A DNA stretch of 51,734 nt from Actinomycetes bacterium. GTDB lineage: Bacteria > Actinomycetota > Acidimicrobiia > Acidimicrobiales > RAAP-2. A model generated the notes under the pieces. That model saw only the letters and a program-made list of their open reading frames with translations. It was not told the origin of the DNA and made no database searches. The stretch covers positions 1 through 51,734 of the forward strand of contig JAJYQJ010000084.1 in assembly GCA_021794655.1 (NCBI GenBank), read 5' to 3'. Shown piece by piece: positions 43,213 through 51,734 of this stretch (position 1 is its first letter; each line of letters begins with the position of its first letter). Both the position numbers and the translations under genes were made by a program.

Positions 43213-43782
43213 ATGCGGATCCAGGTCGTATTCGACTCGAAGGTCATCGTCGCCGCGCTTTGCGAGATCGGAGCGGGGGCGCTTACCTACCCTGGTGTCC
43301 CGCCGCTGACCGGACGGGACAACGCCGACGCACTCTTTGTCTTCGCCTACCCGGATGACGATAACTTCGCTTTCGTGTCTTCGGGAGCGATTATCGACGA
43401 GGTCGTTCTAGCTCTTGCAAGAAAGACGTTGCTCGAATGGCCTTTCGATTCAACTGACGTTGCCGAGGTCGTCCTGAGAAACTTGGCCCGCCGCAGCTCA
43501 GGCGGCCAGGTCACACCCACTATGCGGGTAAACGTACCGCCGAGATTCGCTGACACGACGAAGACGGCACTACAGACGGCGGCGACATCGGATTCGTTGG
43601 GCGACTTCCCGCGGGTCGTCGTCACGGCAGACCCAGTAGCGCTGAAGTTGGGTCAGTTACAACCACACGGAATCTCGTTTTCAAAAAACGATCCGATCAC
43701 ATTCCTGTCGCCTCTCGACTTTGCGCGACTGGCACACCGCGTGCGCTGGAAGATGCGTCCCGCTCTGCCGACACGTCCGTAA
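43213..43782 (+). CDS. PIN-like putative toxin
   Basis: The 189-residue product starts RIQVVFDSKVIVAALC, like the first strand and Asp of PIN domains. It has a helix SSGAIIDEVVLALARK with a candidate second acid, and ends with PRVVVTADPVALKLGQLQPH and SPLDFARLAHR, like the last strand and its Asp. The protein is longer than VapC (130-140) and the third acid is not obvious. Pairing with the RHH gene three bases upstream supports a TA module of an unusual PIN subgroup. Confidence in a PIN fold is moderate. Confidence 0.6.
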   Translation: MRIQVVFDSKVIVAALCEIGAGALTYPGVPPLTGRDNADALFVFAYPDDDNFAFVSSGAIIDEVVLALARKTLLEWPFDSTDVAEVVLRNLARRSSGGQVTPTMRVNVPPRFADTTKTALQTAATSDSLGDFPRVVVTADPVALKLGQLQPHGISFSKNDPITFLSPLDFARLAHRVRWKMRPALPTRP

Positions 43783-43923
43783 GAGACGTTCGGTGGAGCT
43801 GGCCCACGGAGGAAGGCGGCTATCTGGACCTGCCGGGTGCCCGTTGGCGACGGAATCGCGTCGGACTGCCGCAAGGGTAGACGGGTATGTGGAACGCGCC
43901 AAGTGGACTATAACAATGGTCTA

Positions 43924-44205
43924 ATGACGACGCTTCCACTTTCCGAGGTGAAGGCAAGGCGGTTGAGATCGCCGAGGAAGTGGCGACCACTCATGACCGG
44001 GTGCAGATAACCAAGAACGGTCGCGACTACGTCGTGCTTCTGGCAGCGGAGGACCTGTAGTCCATCGAAGCGACGTTGGAACTCTTGAGCGATCCCGAAG
44101 CGCAGGGACGGATCGATCGCGCCGAAGAGGACGTTGCGGAGGGTGACGTCCTCGACGAAGAGGGAGTTCGTGCTCTGCTCGCTGGTCGGCCGAGGGGACA
44201 CCAGA
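43924..44205 (+). pseudogene. relB: RelB/Phd-type antitoxin, frameshifted with a nonsense codon
   Basis: ATG 43924 opens MTTLPLSEVKA, the standard start of this antitoxin. The frame is then lost at about 43957-43960. The correct continuation (VEIAEEVATTHDRVQITKNG, RDYVVLLAAEDL) is in another frame. It hits TAG at 44058-44060 where relatives have Glu, and then resumes SIEATLELLSDPEAQGRIDR and DVLDEEGVRALL. Two independent lesions inactivate it. Confidence 0.88.
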
Positions 44206-44472
44206 GTGAGCTTTCGGGTCGTCGTCGCCCGAACTGCTGCGGGTCAACTTGCGGAGCGTCTCCCCGAGGCTGTTGCCGGAGCTTGCGTGGAGTTCATCTT
44301 AGAAACGCTCGCACAGAACCCCAATCGAGTCGGCGCGCCGCTTCGAAAATCGTTCGATGGAAAGTAGCGAGCGCGCCGCGGAGTGTATCGAGTTCGCTAC
44401 CGAATTGACGATCACGCCCAGACGGTCTATTTCCTCGATGTCGATCACCGTTGGGACGCCTACAGAAGCTGA
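44206..44472 (+). pseudogene. relE: RelE-type toxin with an internal stop codon
   Basis: GTG 44206 starts SFRVVVARTAAGQLAERLPE and continues to PLRKSFDGK, then TAG (44365-44367). In the same frame the RelE C-terminus follows: RARRGVYRVRYRIDDHAQTV, then YFLDVDHRWDAYRS, ending at TGA 44472. Only the nonsense codon separates the two halves, at a point where relatives usually have Leu or Trp before SARRG. The catalytic Arg and aromatic residues lie after the stop, so the toxin is dead. Confidence 0.9.
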
Positions 44473-44588
44473 CCGTCGGATGGAGTCTGCCCGGACGGCC
44501 AGTCGCCTACCTCACCGGCGAACGCGACCAAACACGTTCTCTGACGCAAGCACGGCAACGTTATCCCCCATAACCTGCACTTATCGAG

Positions 44589-44661
<73 letters not shown>

Positions 44662-44735
44662 TTGCGTCGCTTCTGGTTATAGCCTTAACGGTAGCGCATC
44701 GCCAGCCAGCTAACTGCCCGAGAAGAGCGATCCGG

Positions 44736-46334
44736 TTAGTCGGCGCCGAAGAACGGCGCGTTAAACGAGAAGATCCCACCGTCTGCCGCAACCATCCAGT
44801 AGCCACCCGTAGCGGCATCGGTCGCGATACCGACTATCGGAGCGTTGAGTGGCCTACCGCCCATCGAGCCGTAGAAGCTCGCGTCTCCAAATGCAAAGAT
44901 CCCACCGTCGCTGGCTACGAGCCAGTATCCACCGCTATCTGGTGTAGCAGCTACTGAGGCAACGGGTTGGTTGAGTGGATGACCGCCCATCGAGCCGTGG
45001 AACGGCGCGTTGAACGAGAAGATCCCACCGTCTGCCGCAACCATCCAGTAGCCACCCGTCGCGGTATCGGTCGCGATACCGACTATCGCAGCGTTAAGTG
45101 GCCTACCACCCATCGAGCCGTAGAAGGTCGCGTCTCCAAATGCAAAGATCCCACCGTCTGATGCAACCAACCAGTAGCCCTTTGAGTCCGCAGTAGCGGC
45201 CATGCCGACGATCGGAGCATTGAGCGGTTGACCGCCCATCGAGCCGTAGAAGGTCGCGTCCCCGAAGCCAAATACGCCACCGTCTTGGGCAGCCAACCAG
45301 TATCCCTTACGATCGATTGTGGCAACCGTGCTGACGACTCTCCCTCCGTTAACTCCAAACTGGTATGGATGTTGCATGTCCTGGTACCACATCGCTGATC
45401 CGTGCGGCGACACCCTGCCCCAAAGGTTGGTCAACCAGTAGCCGTTGCCGTTGGCAGCTGGCGCGATCGAGGTCACACCCATCGAGTCAACGGAGATGCC
45501 ATGGAACGCCGCTTGTTGTGTTCCGGGGTAGACGGGCCCGCTGGAGGTCCAGTCGACTCCAGTTGCAAACGGCGCCTCTGCAGCTATAGGACCGGCCGGG
45601 AACACCCCATCTGAGGGGATCGAGCCGCCACCGTCTTGTGGGGGCTCATTCACAGAGGTGACCGTCCCGTTGCTCTGAGCGTAGACAGAGTTCTGAGCAA
45701 GCTCGGCTTGGTAGCGGTTCTGGCCTGACAGCCACCCGTTGAAGGTCCGGTTGTAGAAGACCTCTACTACGACGACCGCTGTCCCAGGGTCGATAGCGAC
45801 CCCGATCCCAACGATGCTAGGAGCCGCGGACAACATAGCTGCCGCGTGCCCGGGCGAGTCCATCAGACCCCTGTCTACGTTTGCAGATGTTGCGCCGCCC
45901 CAGGCGGCGTTTCCACCATCTGATGCGTATCCACCTGGAGCTGGGCCGCCGTAGTCGTAGCCGCCTGTCACATGGGATATGTCGTACTCTGCTGCAGCTT
46001 GCGCGGTCTGTTGTGCGAGCTGGTCCATCGGTAGCGCAGGCAGCGTCATGAGCTGTCCTTGGTAGGTGTAGTCGCGCTCTCGCATAGAGCGCTCTATGTT
46101 CATGCGTGCCAACACGTCGCTTGCAAAGCCTTGCTCGTATTGGGTCGGCGCAGTGTAAGGGCATTGGGGGCCGGGGCAGGCCATGTTCGCAGGCGTATGC
46201 GGGAACAGCGCTGATCCAACCTGTCCCGAGTGGGCTACGGGAGTGGCGGCTGACCCAGCTCTAGGAGTTAAGAGAAGCTGAGCGCTTAACAGGCAGGCTG
46301 TCGTCATGAGAGTCGTTGCGAGCCTCTTTAGCAT
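44736..46334 (-). CDS. Secreted CAP/SCP-domain protein with C-terminal GYW repeats
   Basis: The 532-residue protein has a signal peptide (LATTLMTTACLLSAQLLL to SAA) and a CAP/SCP-type domain in the N-terminal half: MNIERSMRERDY, HVTGGYDYGG, NVDRGLMDSPGHAAAMLS, VVVVEVFYNRTF. About five 40-residue units then follow of the type KGYWLVASDGGIFAFGDATF, GSMGGRPLNAPIVGIA. These repeats are known from actinobacterial wall-associated proteins. The ATG at 46334 directly abuts the sortase stop, making it the third gene of the surface operon. Function may be wall binding or host/surface interaction; the repeats probably form a beta propeller, an inference. Confidence 0.85.
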   Translation of the reverse strand: MLKRLATTLMTTACLLSAQLLLTPRAGSAATPVAHSGQVGSALFPHTPANMACPGPQCPYTAPTQYEQGFASDVLARMNIERSMRERDYTYQGQLMTLPALPMDQLAQQTAQAAAEYDISHVTGGYDYGGPAPGGYASDGGNAAWGGATSANVDRGLMDSPGHAAAMLSAAPSIVGIGVAIDPGTAVVVVEVFYNRTFNGWLSGQNRYQAELAQNSVYAQSNGTVTSVNEPPQDGGGSIPSDGVFPAGPIAAEAPFATGVDWTSSGPVYPGTQQAAFHGISVDSMGVTSIAPAANGNGYWLTNLWGRVSPHGSAMWYQDMQHPYQFGVNGGRVVSTVATIDRKGYWLAAQDGGVFGFGDATFYGSMGGQPLNAPIVGMAATADSKGYWLVASDGGIFAFGDATFYGSMGGRPLNAAIVGIATDTATGGYWMVAADGGIFSFNAPFHGSMGGHPLNQPVASVAATPDSGGYWLVASDGGIFAFGDASFYGSMGGRPLNAPIVGIATDAATGGYWMVAADGGIFSFNAPFFGAD

Positions 46335-47405
46335 CTAGGTGCCTTTCGCTGTTGGATGGACGGTAGAAACGACTGCGACCCCGTGGGAGATCACAATTTG
46401 GATAACGAGGTTTTCATCCCAAGCTCTAAGTGTGATCGGGCCGGCAGCACCCCACGGAGCAGAGGCGGATATCTCAAGAGCGCCCGAGCGCGGTGGTAGC
46501 GAGCGTGGAAGGGGCGTGTTAGGTGCGAGAGCAGACCACCACTTCTTGTCTTGTGCTTTGGCAGCTCTGTGGAGCCCTATCCACTCCGACTCTGCTACTC
46601 CAGTCGCTGCAAGCGGCGCGGGCGAGACGGCCCAAGTGTAAGGAGTACCAGCAACGAGCGAAAGCGTCCCCATCACCTGGGAGTATGAGGAAAGAGTGAT
46701 TCCTCTGGCCTTGAGGGAGGCTGGAGCCGGGACGCTGAAGTGTGGGCCGTGGGGATCGAGGTTAGACGAAGTTGGGAGCCGAGCTGAGCTACTCGCGTAC
46801 GCGGCTATTACTACGTAGCGCTGCTTTGTCCAGAAAAGCGCGTTGAGTGGCCAGCAGGTCGAGAGCACCAGCGCTCCACTTACAGGGGTCGCTATAGCTG
46901 AGCCGGCAGTGGTCACCGTCTTGGAGACCACTATGTAGTGATAGCTCGCGCATCTTGCCAGGTAGTAGATGGAGTCACCAATCGCTAGAGAGTTAAGGTG
47001 CGAGAAGTATCCTACGTCATGAGCGGACAAGACAGAGGTTGCACCAGGTCCTGGTAGAGGAGTTGAGCTGGCGTGTCCAACCGCTACCGCTAACGTCGCG
47101 TCGGAAAGCCCCGCTTCGACCGGGGCTGTGACTTGAAGAGTTGGAATCTTAAGTATCCCAGGGAGCGAGCCCGATCCTGTGGTCGTTGAGCCACAGCTCA
47201 TGTTGGTCGAGGAGTTGAGCGAGCTTTCAGCGGAACGAATCTTGGATACGAGCGAAGCTCCAGCAGAGCTCTGGCGATGCTGCCACCACAACGAGTAAGA
47301 GAGAGCTCCAACTGCACAAGCGCTCACGACCACGACTGTTGCGAGCGTGATCAAAGAGAGTGCGTTGCCAGATCGTGAGTTGCCGGCCCGCGTGCCGCTA
47401 CGCAT
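46335..47405 (-). CDS. Sortase
   Basis: The 356-residue protein has an N-terminal membrane anchor (about 17-40) and a sortase core: ILKIPTLQVTAPVEAGLSDA, the catalytic His129 in SVLSAHDVGYF, the nucleophile Cys184 in LVLSTCWP and Arg196 in WTKQRYVVI. The C-terminal 130 residues after the core are an extra, uncharacterised domain. It overlaps the surface-protein gene by 8 bp, so that protein is its likely substrate. Sortases cut a C-terminal sorting signal and join the protein to the wall or polymerise pilin subunits. The class is probably D/E-like or F by motif, not certain. Confidence 0.88.
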   Translation of the reverse strand: MRSGTRAGNSRSGNALSLITLATVVVVSACAVGALSYSLWWQHRQSSAGASLVSKIRSAESSLNSSTNMSCGSTTTGSGSLPGILKIPTLQVTAPVEAGLSDATLAVAVGHASSTPLPGPGATSVLSAHDVGYFSHLNSLAIGDSIYYLARCASYHYIVVSKTVTTAGSAIATPVSGALVLSTCWPLNALFWTKQRYVVIAAYASSSARLPTSSNLDPHGPHFSVPAPASLKARGITLSSYSQVMGTLSLVAGTPYTWAVSPAPLAATGVAESEWIGLHRAAKAQDKKWWSALAPNTPLPRSLPPRSGALEISASAPWGAAGPITLRAWDENLVIQIVISHGVAVVSTVHPTAKGT

Positions 47406-50400
47406 CGGGCAGTAGGCGAAGCCGCCTGCGCCGCATCAAGAGCCAGGATGCGAGGATGCCCCCTAAGAGAGTAGTTGCTATCTCAACAGGGACAGTACCG
47501 CTTCCAGCCCAGAACTCTCCGGTGTGTGCGCTTGGCACCGAGACTACCGGGAGCTCTGGAAGCGCTATTGACAAAGCGCTCGCGGGGGAGGCAGTCGTGA
47601 GCACACCGGTGCAGTGAAAGGATGGATCTGGTTGGTAGCCGCTTGGAGCGTTCAGCTCGTGGAGGCACCACGAGTAGCCGGAGGGAACGGTGAAGACAAG
47701 GTTCCCTGACGCGTTACTGGTGCCAGTTGCCCAGTAGCTGTCCCCAGGTGGCACGTTTGCATCAGCTGGAGCACTTGGAGGAGTTCCCGGAGGAGCAGAG
47801 CCCTCTACGACGAGCTCGTATGTCGCTCCTGGGATCGAGGTGTTCGGGTCCAACGAGTTGAACTTGTGAGCGCTTAAAGTGAGGTTTGCGAGCGTCTCTG
47901 GAAGTGCGATCGTCGTTGCTTCCGGTGGAGAGCTCGTCGTCAAGACTGCGGTGCAGTGAAGCGCTGGGTCCAGTGAGTAGTTAATTGGCGCTGCGACCTC
48001 CTTCATGCACCACGCGTAGCCAGATGGGACGCTGAAGGATAGGTCCCCGTTGGAGTTGGTTGTGCCTCTTTCGTACCAGGAGTCCCCGGGCTCGCTCGCC
48101 GGCGGCGGAGAGGTTGGCGCAGGCTGCGGCGTAGCACCAGGAGGTGGGCTGCCTTGGACGAAGAGGTCGTATGTCGCTCCTGGGATCGAGGTGTTTGGAT
48201 CCAACGAGTTGAACTTGTGAGCGTTAATCGTGATCGTAGAGGAGGTGTCTGCGACGGTCACCTGCGTGGGAGCAGGGGTTGGAGAGGTTGACCCGTTCAG
48301 AACAGGGGTGCAACTGGGAACGGGGTTGACCTTGAAGTTTTGAGGGGCAGAGTGCTCTATCACGCAGTAAGAGAACCCGGGATACTGGAGTGGGAACAGC
48401 GCCACACCGCTCGCTCCCGTCGTGGCTCTTGCTACCCAAGTGTCTCCTGGAACAGCTGTTGCGTCGCTAGGAGGTGTCGGGATCACTCCAGGGCCGTGGC
48501 CGCCGTCTACCCTGTAGAGGTCAAAGACAGCGCCGGGCAGCTTGACCGAGGGATCTGCTGCGTCGACCTTGTTCGCGCTGATCTCTACGAACTCGCCGGC
48601 GTCTGTGACTGTTATTGGAAGCCCTGCCTGGGAACTGCTCGCGATAAAGCAGCCTCTTGCTCCTCCAGCTAGGCCAGGTGGCGCAGCAGTCTCGACCCAG
48701 CAGTACCCGTTGCCCGGCACAAGGACCGAGCTCGTCGAGCACGCTCCGCTCGTATCGGTCGTACAGGTCGTGACCTGTGGACCGGTTGGCGATCCAGACG
48801 AACCTCTATCGTAGAGTGTGATAACTGCGCCCTTGTAGCTCACCTGAGCGGGGTTGTAGTTGCCGGTCGCGACCTTTTGAAAGCTCGCCGGCACGAGCGG
48901 CAGGTCGCTGAAGCTGACCACCGAGGCAGTGCCGGTCTCGCCGGGGTTAAGCGTTACGTCTTGTGTTGCCCCGAATGGATCGAGGTAAAAGCCTTGCGGG
49001 GCGGTCACCTCTGTAATCTGGTAGTTGCCGGGGAGGTAGCCTCCAGTGTCGTTTTGAGGTGGCGTACAACTCCCTGTGGCATCCGTCGTGCAGCGCCCGA
49101 GGTCGACGGTGTAGTGACCGGTCCCACTCGGGTCGTAGCGAGTGTCAAAGACAGCGCCGGCAAGAGGGGAGCCAGTAGTTGAGCTCACTTTTCTAACCGA
49201 GAGGGCTGCCGGCACAACAGCGTCCGCGAAGCTCACCGATGCAGTTGTAGCGCCGTAGGTGACGTCGACGCTCTGTGGGGGAGCGAGCCCGTAACCGCTT
49301 GGTGCGGTTGTCTCACTCACCGTGTAGGTGCCGGCCTTGAGCCCGGTGAGCGTGTTTGACACCCCGTCTGGTGCGACCGTGAGCGTCCCCGCGGACGCAG
49401 TTGAGGGCGCGGGTCCAGTTGCTTTGAACACAGCGCCTGCTATCGAGTGGTACGCGGTGTCGTTCCCCGTCTTTCTCACTCGCAAGGATCCAAGCAGGTA
49501 GTCGTTAAACTTGGCCTTCACTAACGTGAAAGGAGCTGCGTAGACGTCGTCTACAGCGGTTGTAGGGTCGAGGTAGTAGCCAGGTGGGGCAGAGATCTCC
49601 GTGATCTGATACCAACCAGGCAGCAGCAGGTTCGTGCCAGCTTGTGGGTAGTTCCCAGCCGGCATGCACGATCCAGTCGACGAGGTCGTGCACTGCCCTA
49701 AGTTCTCGTTGTACTGCCCGTTGTTGAACTGGTCGTAGCGGACGTCAAATACAGCGCCCGCAAGAGGAGCGCCGCTTTGGGCGTCAAGCTTTTCGATCGT
49801 GATCTGGCTCTGATGGATAGTGTCTTGCTCGCTTCCAGTGTATGAGACCAAGTAGTTTCGCTGCTGGGTGACCGCTACGAGCTGCGCTGGAGCTGTGTTG
49901 TAGTTGGGTGGGGAGGAGACCTCTGTGACGTCGTAGTTGCCAAATCTGAGTGGAGGGGTTGGAAGGCTGTATCCTTGAGCGTTGGTGGTCAAGGAGTATG
50001 TGGCAGAGGCGACCCCTGGTTCGCCAATCGGTCCTCTCACGTCAAATACCGCACCGGCTATCGAGTAGTAGGCCATGTCGTTTCCCTGCTTGTAGATCGA
50101 TATCGTGCCGTTTAGCTTGTGCGGCACGACAGTCGCGGAGGCCGTGTTGAGCGGCCCGGCCGTGTAGAACCCTTGGTTGGTAGTGCTCGGCGCCCAGTAG
50201 ACGACCGACGTCGACGGCAAGAAGGTGTAGTCCGCGCTCACCTGCTGTGTGCCTGCTGGAATCGACACGCTAAAGGTTCCACTTGTCGGCGTCGAGTTGT
50301 AGGTGGTGCTCGTTACCGTTCCAGACGCAGAGGTAACCGCAACAGTGACGGGCCCGCCACCGGTGTAGTAGTGGCCCGACCCGTCGACGATCGTGAACGT

Positions 50401-51123
50401 TGCAGAGGTTCCAGACGACGAGATCGAAGCAGTTGCGCTGTAGGGGCCAGCACCGCCGGACGCGGTGTTGATTGTCGAGACCTCGGCGTTGATCGAGGAG
50501 GCGAAAGTCCCGGGGTTATCCACCGACCCGGGGTCTTGTCCGAGCAGGTTCCAGACCTCGAGCTGAGCGGCTGCTGCTTGGACTGGGTTGGTCGTGAGCT
50601 CGTTGGTCGAGACAACGAAGCCGAGTGCGGGGGCGTTAGTGGGGGAGCCTTCGGTGTAGGTAGTTGACGATCCTGCGACCGCGAGGTTGAAGTTGCCACA
50701 GAACGAGTGAGGCGGGAACGGGTCTGGCGTAGCGGAGTTGTTGTAGTTGCCCGCGGGAAACGATGAAGGGCCGGCGGTGTTCTGCGTGTGTAAGTACGAA
50801 CAGGCCTGGAACGGATACGGAGCCGGCGTTGCGCAAGCCCGTGCGTCACCGAGGGTGTGGGGTAGGACGCTTGGTGAGAGCTGTGTTGGTGAGAGCTGTT
50901 TTGGTGGGAGCTGGCTCGGTGGTTGGGTAGTCGAAGTAACCGGCGCCGGGGGAGTCTCTGGCGCCGGCCCGGTCGACCACTGACCGGTCTTGGATCCCGA
51001 GGTCATAGCGGCGCCGGCGGGTCCGATCGGAGCTACGAGGAGCCAGGCCGTTATCCCGAGCGTCACGACGAGCGCGGCTCGTAGGCACCTTCGCAACACC
51101 GTAACCGCAACCGTCACTGTCAT
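47398..51123 (-). CDS. Large SpaA/Cna-B-type surface protein, putative sortase substrate
   Basis: The 1241-residue protein has a signal peptide (LRRCLRAALVVTLGITAWLL to AGAA), a Pro/Gln/Ser tail with short repeats, a thioester-like adhesin N-terminal region (CSYLHTQNT, FCGNFNLAV), and about eight Cna-B/SpaA-type beta domains. Each domain carries the pattern K..D..G.PLAGAVFDV and a late ITE/VTE segment (candidate Lys and Glu of isopeptide bonds). It ends with SAHTGEFW, a hydrophobic helix and MRRRRLRLL, a sorting-signal layout with SAHTG in place of LPXTG. ATG 51123 has GGGAGAGGA upstream. It is first in the operon with the sortase and the CAP protein. The role is likely adhesin or pilus backbone. 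Confidence 0.87.
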   Translation of the reverse strand: MTVTVAVTVLRRCLRAALVVTLGITAWLLVAPIGPAGAAMTSGSKTGQWSTGPAPETPPAPVTSTTQPPSQLPPKQLSPTQLSPSVLPHTLGDARACATPAPYPFQACSYLHTQNTAGPSSFPAGNYNNSATPDPFPPHSFCGNFNLAVAGSSTTYTEGSPTNAPALGFVVSTNELTTNPVQAAAAQLEVWNLLGQDPGSVDNPGTFASSINAEVSTINTASGGAGPYSATASISSSGTSATFTIVDGSGHYYTGGGPVTVAVTSASGTVTSTTYNSTPTSGTFSVSIPAGTQQVSADYTFLPSTSVVYWAPSTTNQGFYTAGPLNTASATVVPHKLNGTISIYKQGNDMAYYSIAGAVFDVRGPIGEPGVASATYSLTTNAQGYSLPTPPLRFGNYDVTEVSSPPNYNTAPAQLVAVTQQRNYLVSYTGSEQDTIHQSQITIEKLDAQSGAPLAGAVFDVRYDQFNNGQYNENLGQCTTSSTGSCMPAGNYPQAGTNLLLPGWYQITEISAPPGYYLDPTTAVDDVYAAPFTLVKAKFNDYLLGSLRVRKTGNDTAYHSIAGAVFKATGPAPSTASAGTLTVAPDGVSNTLTGLKAGTYTVSETTAPSGYGLAPPQSVDVTYGATTASVSFADAVVPAALSVRKVSSTTGSPLAGAVFDTRYDPSGTGHYTVDLGRCTTDATGSCTPPQNDTGGYLPGNYQITEVTAPQGFYLDPFGATQDVTLNPGETGTASVVSFSDLPLVPASFQKVATGNYNPAQVSYKGAVITLYDRGSSGSPTGPQVTTCTTDTSGACSTSSVLVPGNGYCWVETAAPPGLAGGARGCFIASSSQAGLPITVTDAGEFVEISANKVDAADPSVKLPGAVFDLYRVDGGHGPGVIPTPPSDATAVPGDTWVARATTGASGVALFPLQYPGFSYCVIEHSAPQNFKVNPVPSCTPVLNGSTSPTPAPTQVTVADTSSTITINAHKFNSLDPNTSIPGATYDLFVQGSPPPGATPQPAPTSPPPASEPGDSWYERGTTNSNGDLSFSVPSGYAWCMKEVAAPINYSLDPALHCTAVLTTSSPPEATTIALPETLANLTLSAHKFNSLDPNTSIPGATYELVVEGSAPPGTPPSAPADANVPPGDSYWATGTSNASGNLVFTVPSGYSWCLHELNAPSGYQPDPSFHCTGVLTTASPASALSIALPELPVVSVPSAHTGEFWAGSGTVPVEIATTLLGGILASWLLMRRRRLRLLPDA

Positions 51124-51415
51124 CGTGGAGGTCCTCTCCCTTCGGGTAGTTCGACTCGTCTCGTGAGATCACGTGACCAGGGGAGCCACCCTTGTGGCGG
51201 CCGGCCGCAATGGAGCCCTGCGACAAAGACGCGGGACTACGGGCGCTCGGCGGTCTGTGAACTCGACCCTATTTTTAGGGGCCCGTACTCCTCCAGGACC
51301 TCCCCCAACGGCTCCCACCAGGAAAATTTATTTAGAAATCGGGCGCTCGTGACGTCTTTGTCGCTCTATCTAAGATACCGGCATTTCCCGGTCGTGGCCG
51401 GTACGCTCTTTGACG
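51124..51415 (+). other. Divergent promoter region between the surface operon and the PH-domain gene
   Basis: This stretch of about 290 bp has no gene. It includes an AT-rich patch (near 51322-51340) and a small inverted repeat CCCTA-TTTT-TAGGG at 51267-51280, which could be an operator. No clear -35/-10 pair is recognised on either strand. Confidence 0.5.
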
Positions 51416-51734
51416 GTGCCGATATCGAACCGACAGCTCCTCGACGGCGAAGAGGTCATCTTGGACATGAGGCCGCACTGGGTCGTCCTCGCGGGACCCG
51501 CGATCCTGACCGGCTTCGCCGTCGCTGTCGCGGTAGCGGTGACCGTGAGGTTCCAAAAAGCCCCGATCGCCGTCGCGTGGGCGCTCGCCGTGATGGTCGC
51601 CGTCCCAGCGGTGTGGTTGGTCGCGAGGATAGCGAAGCGCCTCGGAACGAGCCTGATCCTCACGACGGCGAGGCTCGTCCTACGAAGGGGCGTGTTCGGT
51701 CGAGACCTCGTCCAACTCCGCCTCCAAAGGATCG
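51416..51734 (+). CDS. PH-domain (bPH_2-like) membrane protein, N-terminal part, runs off window
   Basis: GTG 51416 opens a frame of 106 codons with no stop before the window end. It encodes PISNRQLLDGEEVILDMRPH, then two hydrophobic helices (VVLAGPAILTGFAVAVAVAV and AVAWALAVMVAVPAVWLVA), then SLILTTARLVLRRGVFGRDL. The last segment is the start of the bacterial PH domain found in DUF304/bPH_2 membrane proteins. Function in the family is unclear, possibly membrane stress or wall related. Confidence 0.8.
   Translation, partial: MPISNRQLLDGEEVILDMRPHWVVLAGPAILTGFAVAVAVAVTVRFQKAPIAVAWALAVMVAVPAVWLVARIAKRLGTSLILTTARLVLRRGVFGRDLVQLRLQRI

Noticed and set aside
44560-44574. GTTAT-CCCCC-ATAAC hairpin as terminator of the CAT tRNA
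   Set aside because: The five-base AT-rich stem is too weak and lacks a T-run, so it was not listed as a feature.

Overview
The window looks like chromosomal DNA of a high-GC, Gram-positive actinobacterium. An Acidimicrobiia-like lineage fits best. This placement is inferred from: HrcA/CIRCE control; the block order hrcA-dnaJ-rsmE-HIT-phoH-ybeY-(CBS membrane protein)-era; uppS-recO-hemW-glyS; the ppdK and dnaG-rpoD blocks; sortase-linked surface proteins; frequent GTG/TTG starts; and secreted GYW-type repeats of a kind I associate with that class. No rRNA is present, so the placement is provisional.

Layout. 1-166: the start of a probable TnpB-type transposase, cut by the window edge. 325-8281: a compact, mostly overlapping housekeeping run (hrcA, dnaJ, rsmE, a small HTH protein, HIT hydrolase, phoH, ybeY, CNNM/CBS protein, era). 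8303-11774 (minus): a DinG-like helicase and a phosphodiester-glycosidase lipoprotein. 11868-16098: uppS, a small membrane protein, recO, hemW, then glyS, which is clearly broken. 16104-29042: an accessory block bounded at both ends by paralogous membrane/coiled-coil genes. It holds a two-component system, a three-gene pseudopilin/glycine-rich surface cluster, a decayed vapBC, a PD-(D/E)XK-like protein, an ABC-2 exporter and an orphan ParD-like antitoxin. 29441-38005: ppdK, a second ABC exporter, dnaG and rpoD, then tRNA-Asn. 38661-40443: two secreted or membrane-anchored proteins. 40953-44472: a toxin-antitoxin island with three apparently intact modules and one dead relBE, next to a CAT-anticodon tRNA. 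44736-51123 (minus): an operon for a large SpaA/Cna-B-type surface protein, its sortase and a CAP-domain secreted protein. 51416-51734: the start of a PH-domain membrane protein.

The most unusual property is the number of short, perfect or near-perfect tandem repeats inside or at the 5' end of ordinary genes (rsmE, HTH protein, dinG, glyS leader, response regulator, histidine kinase, ParD-like protein, ppdK leader and others). Inside reading frames the unit is always a multiple of three (9, 15, 18, 27, 30 or 33 nt). The two clear arrays outside genes have units of 29 and 14 nt. This points to an active repeat-expanding process filtered by frame selection, and to a protein class that tolerates low-complexity N-termini and linkers.

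The other main results are decayed systems: glyS lacking the class II motif 3 region; a vapC with an Asp-to-Asn change at a catalytic position beside a beheaded antitoxin; and relBE with one frameshift and two nonsense codons. Three candidate TA operators are visible directly upstream of the intact modules. All functional assignments rest on motif recognition by eye; no searches were run.
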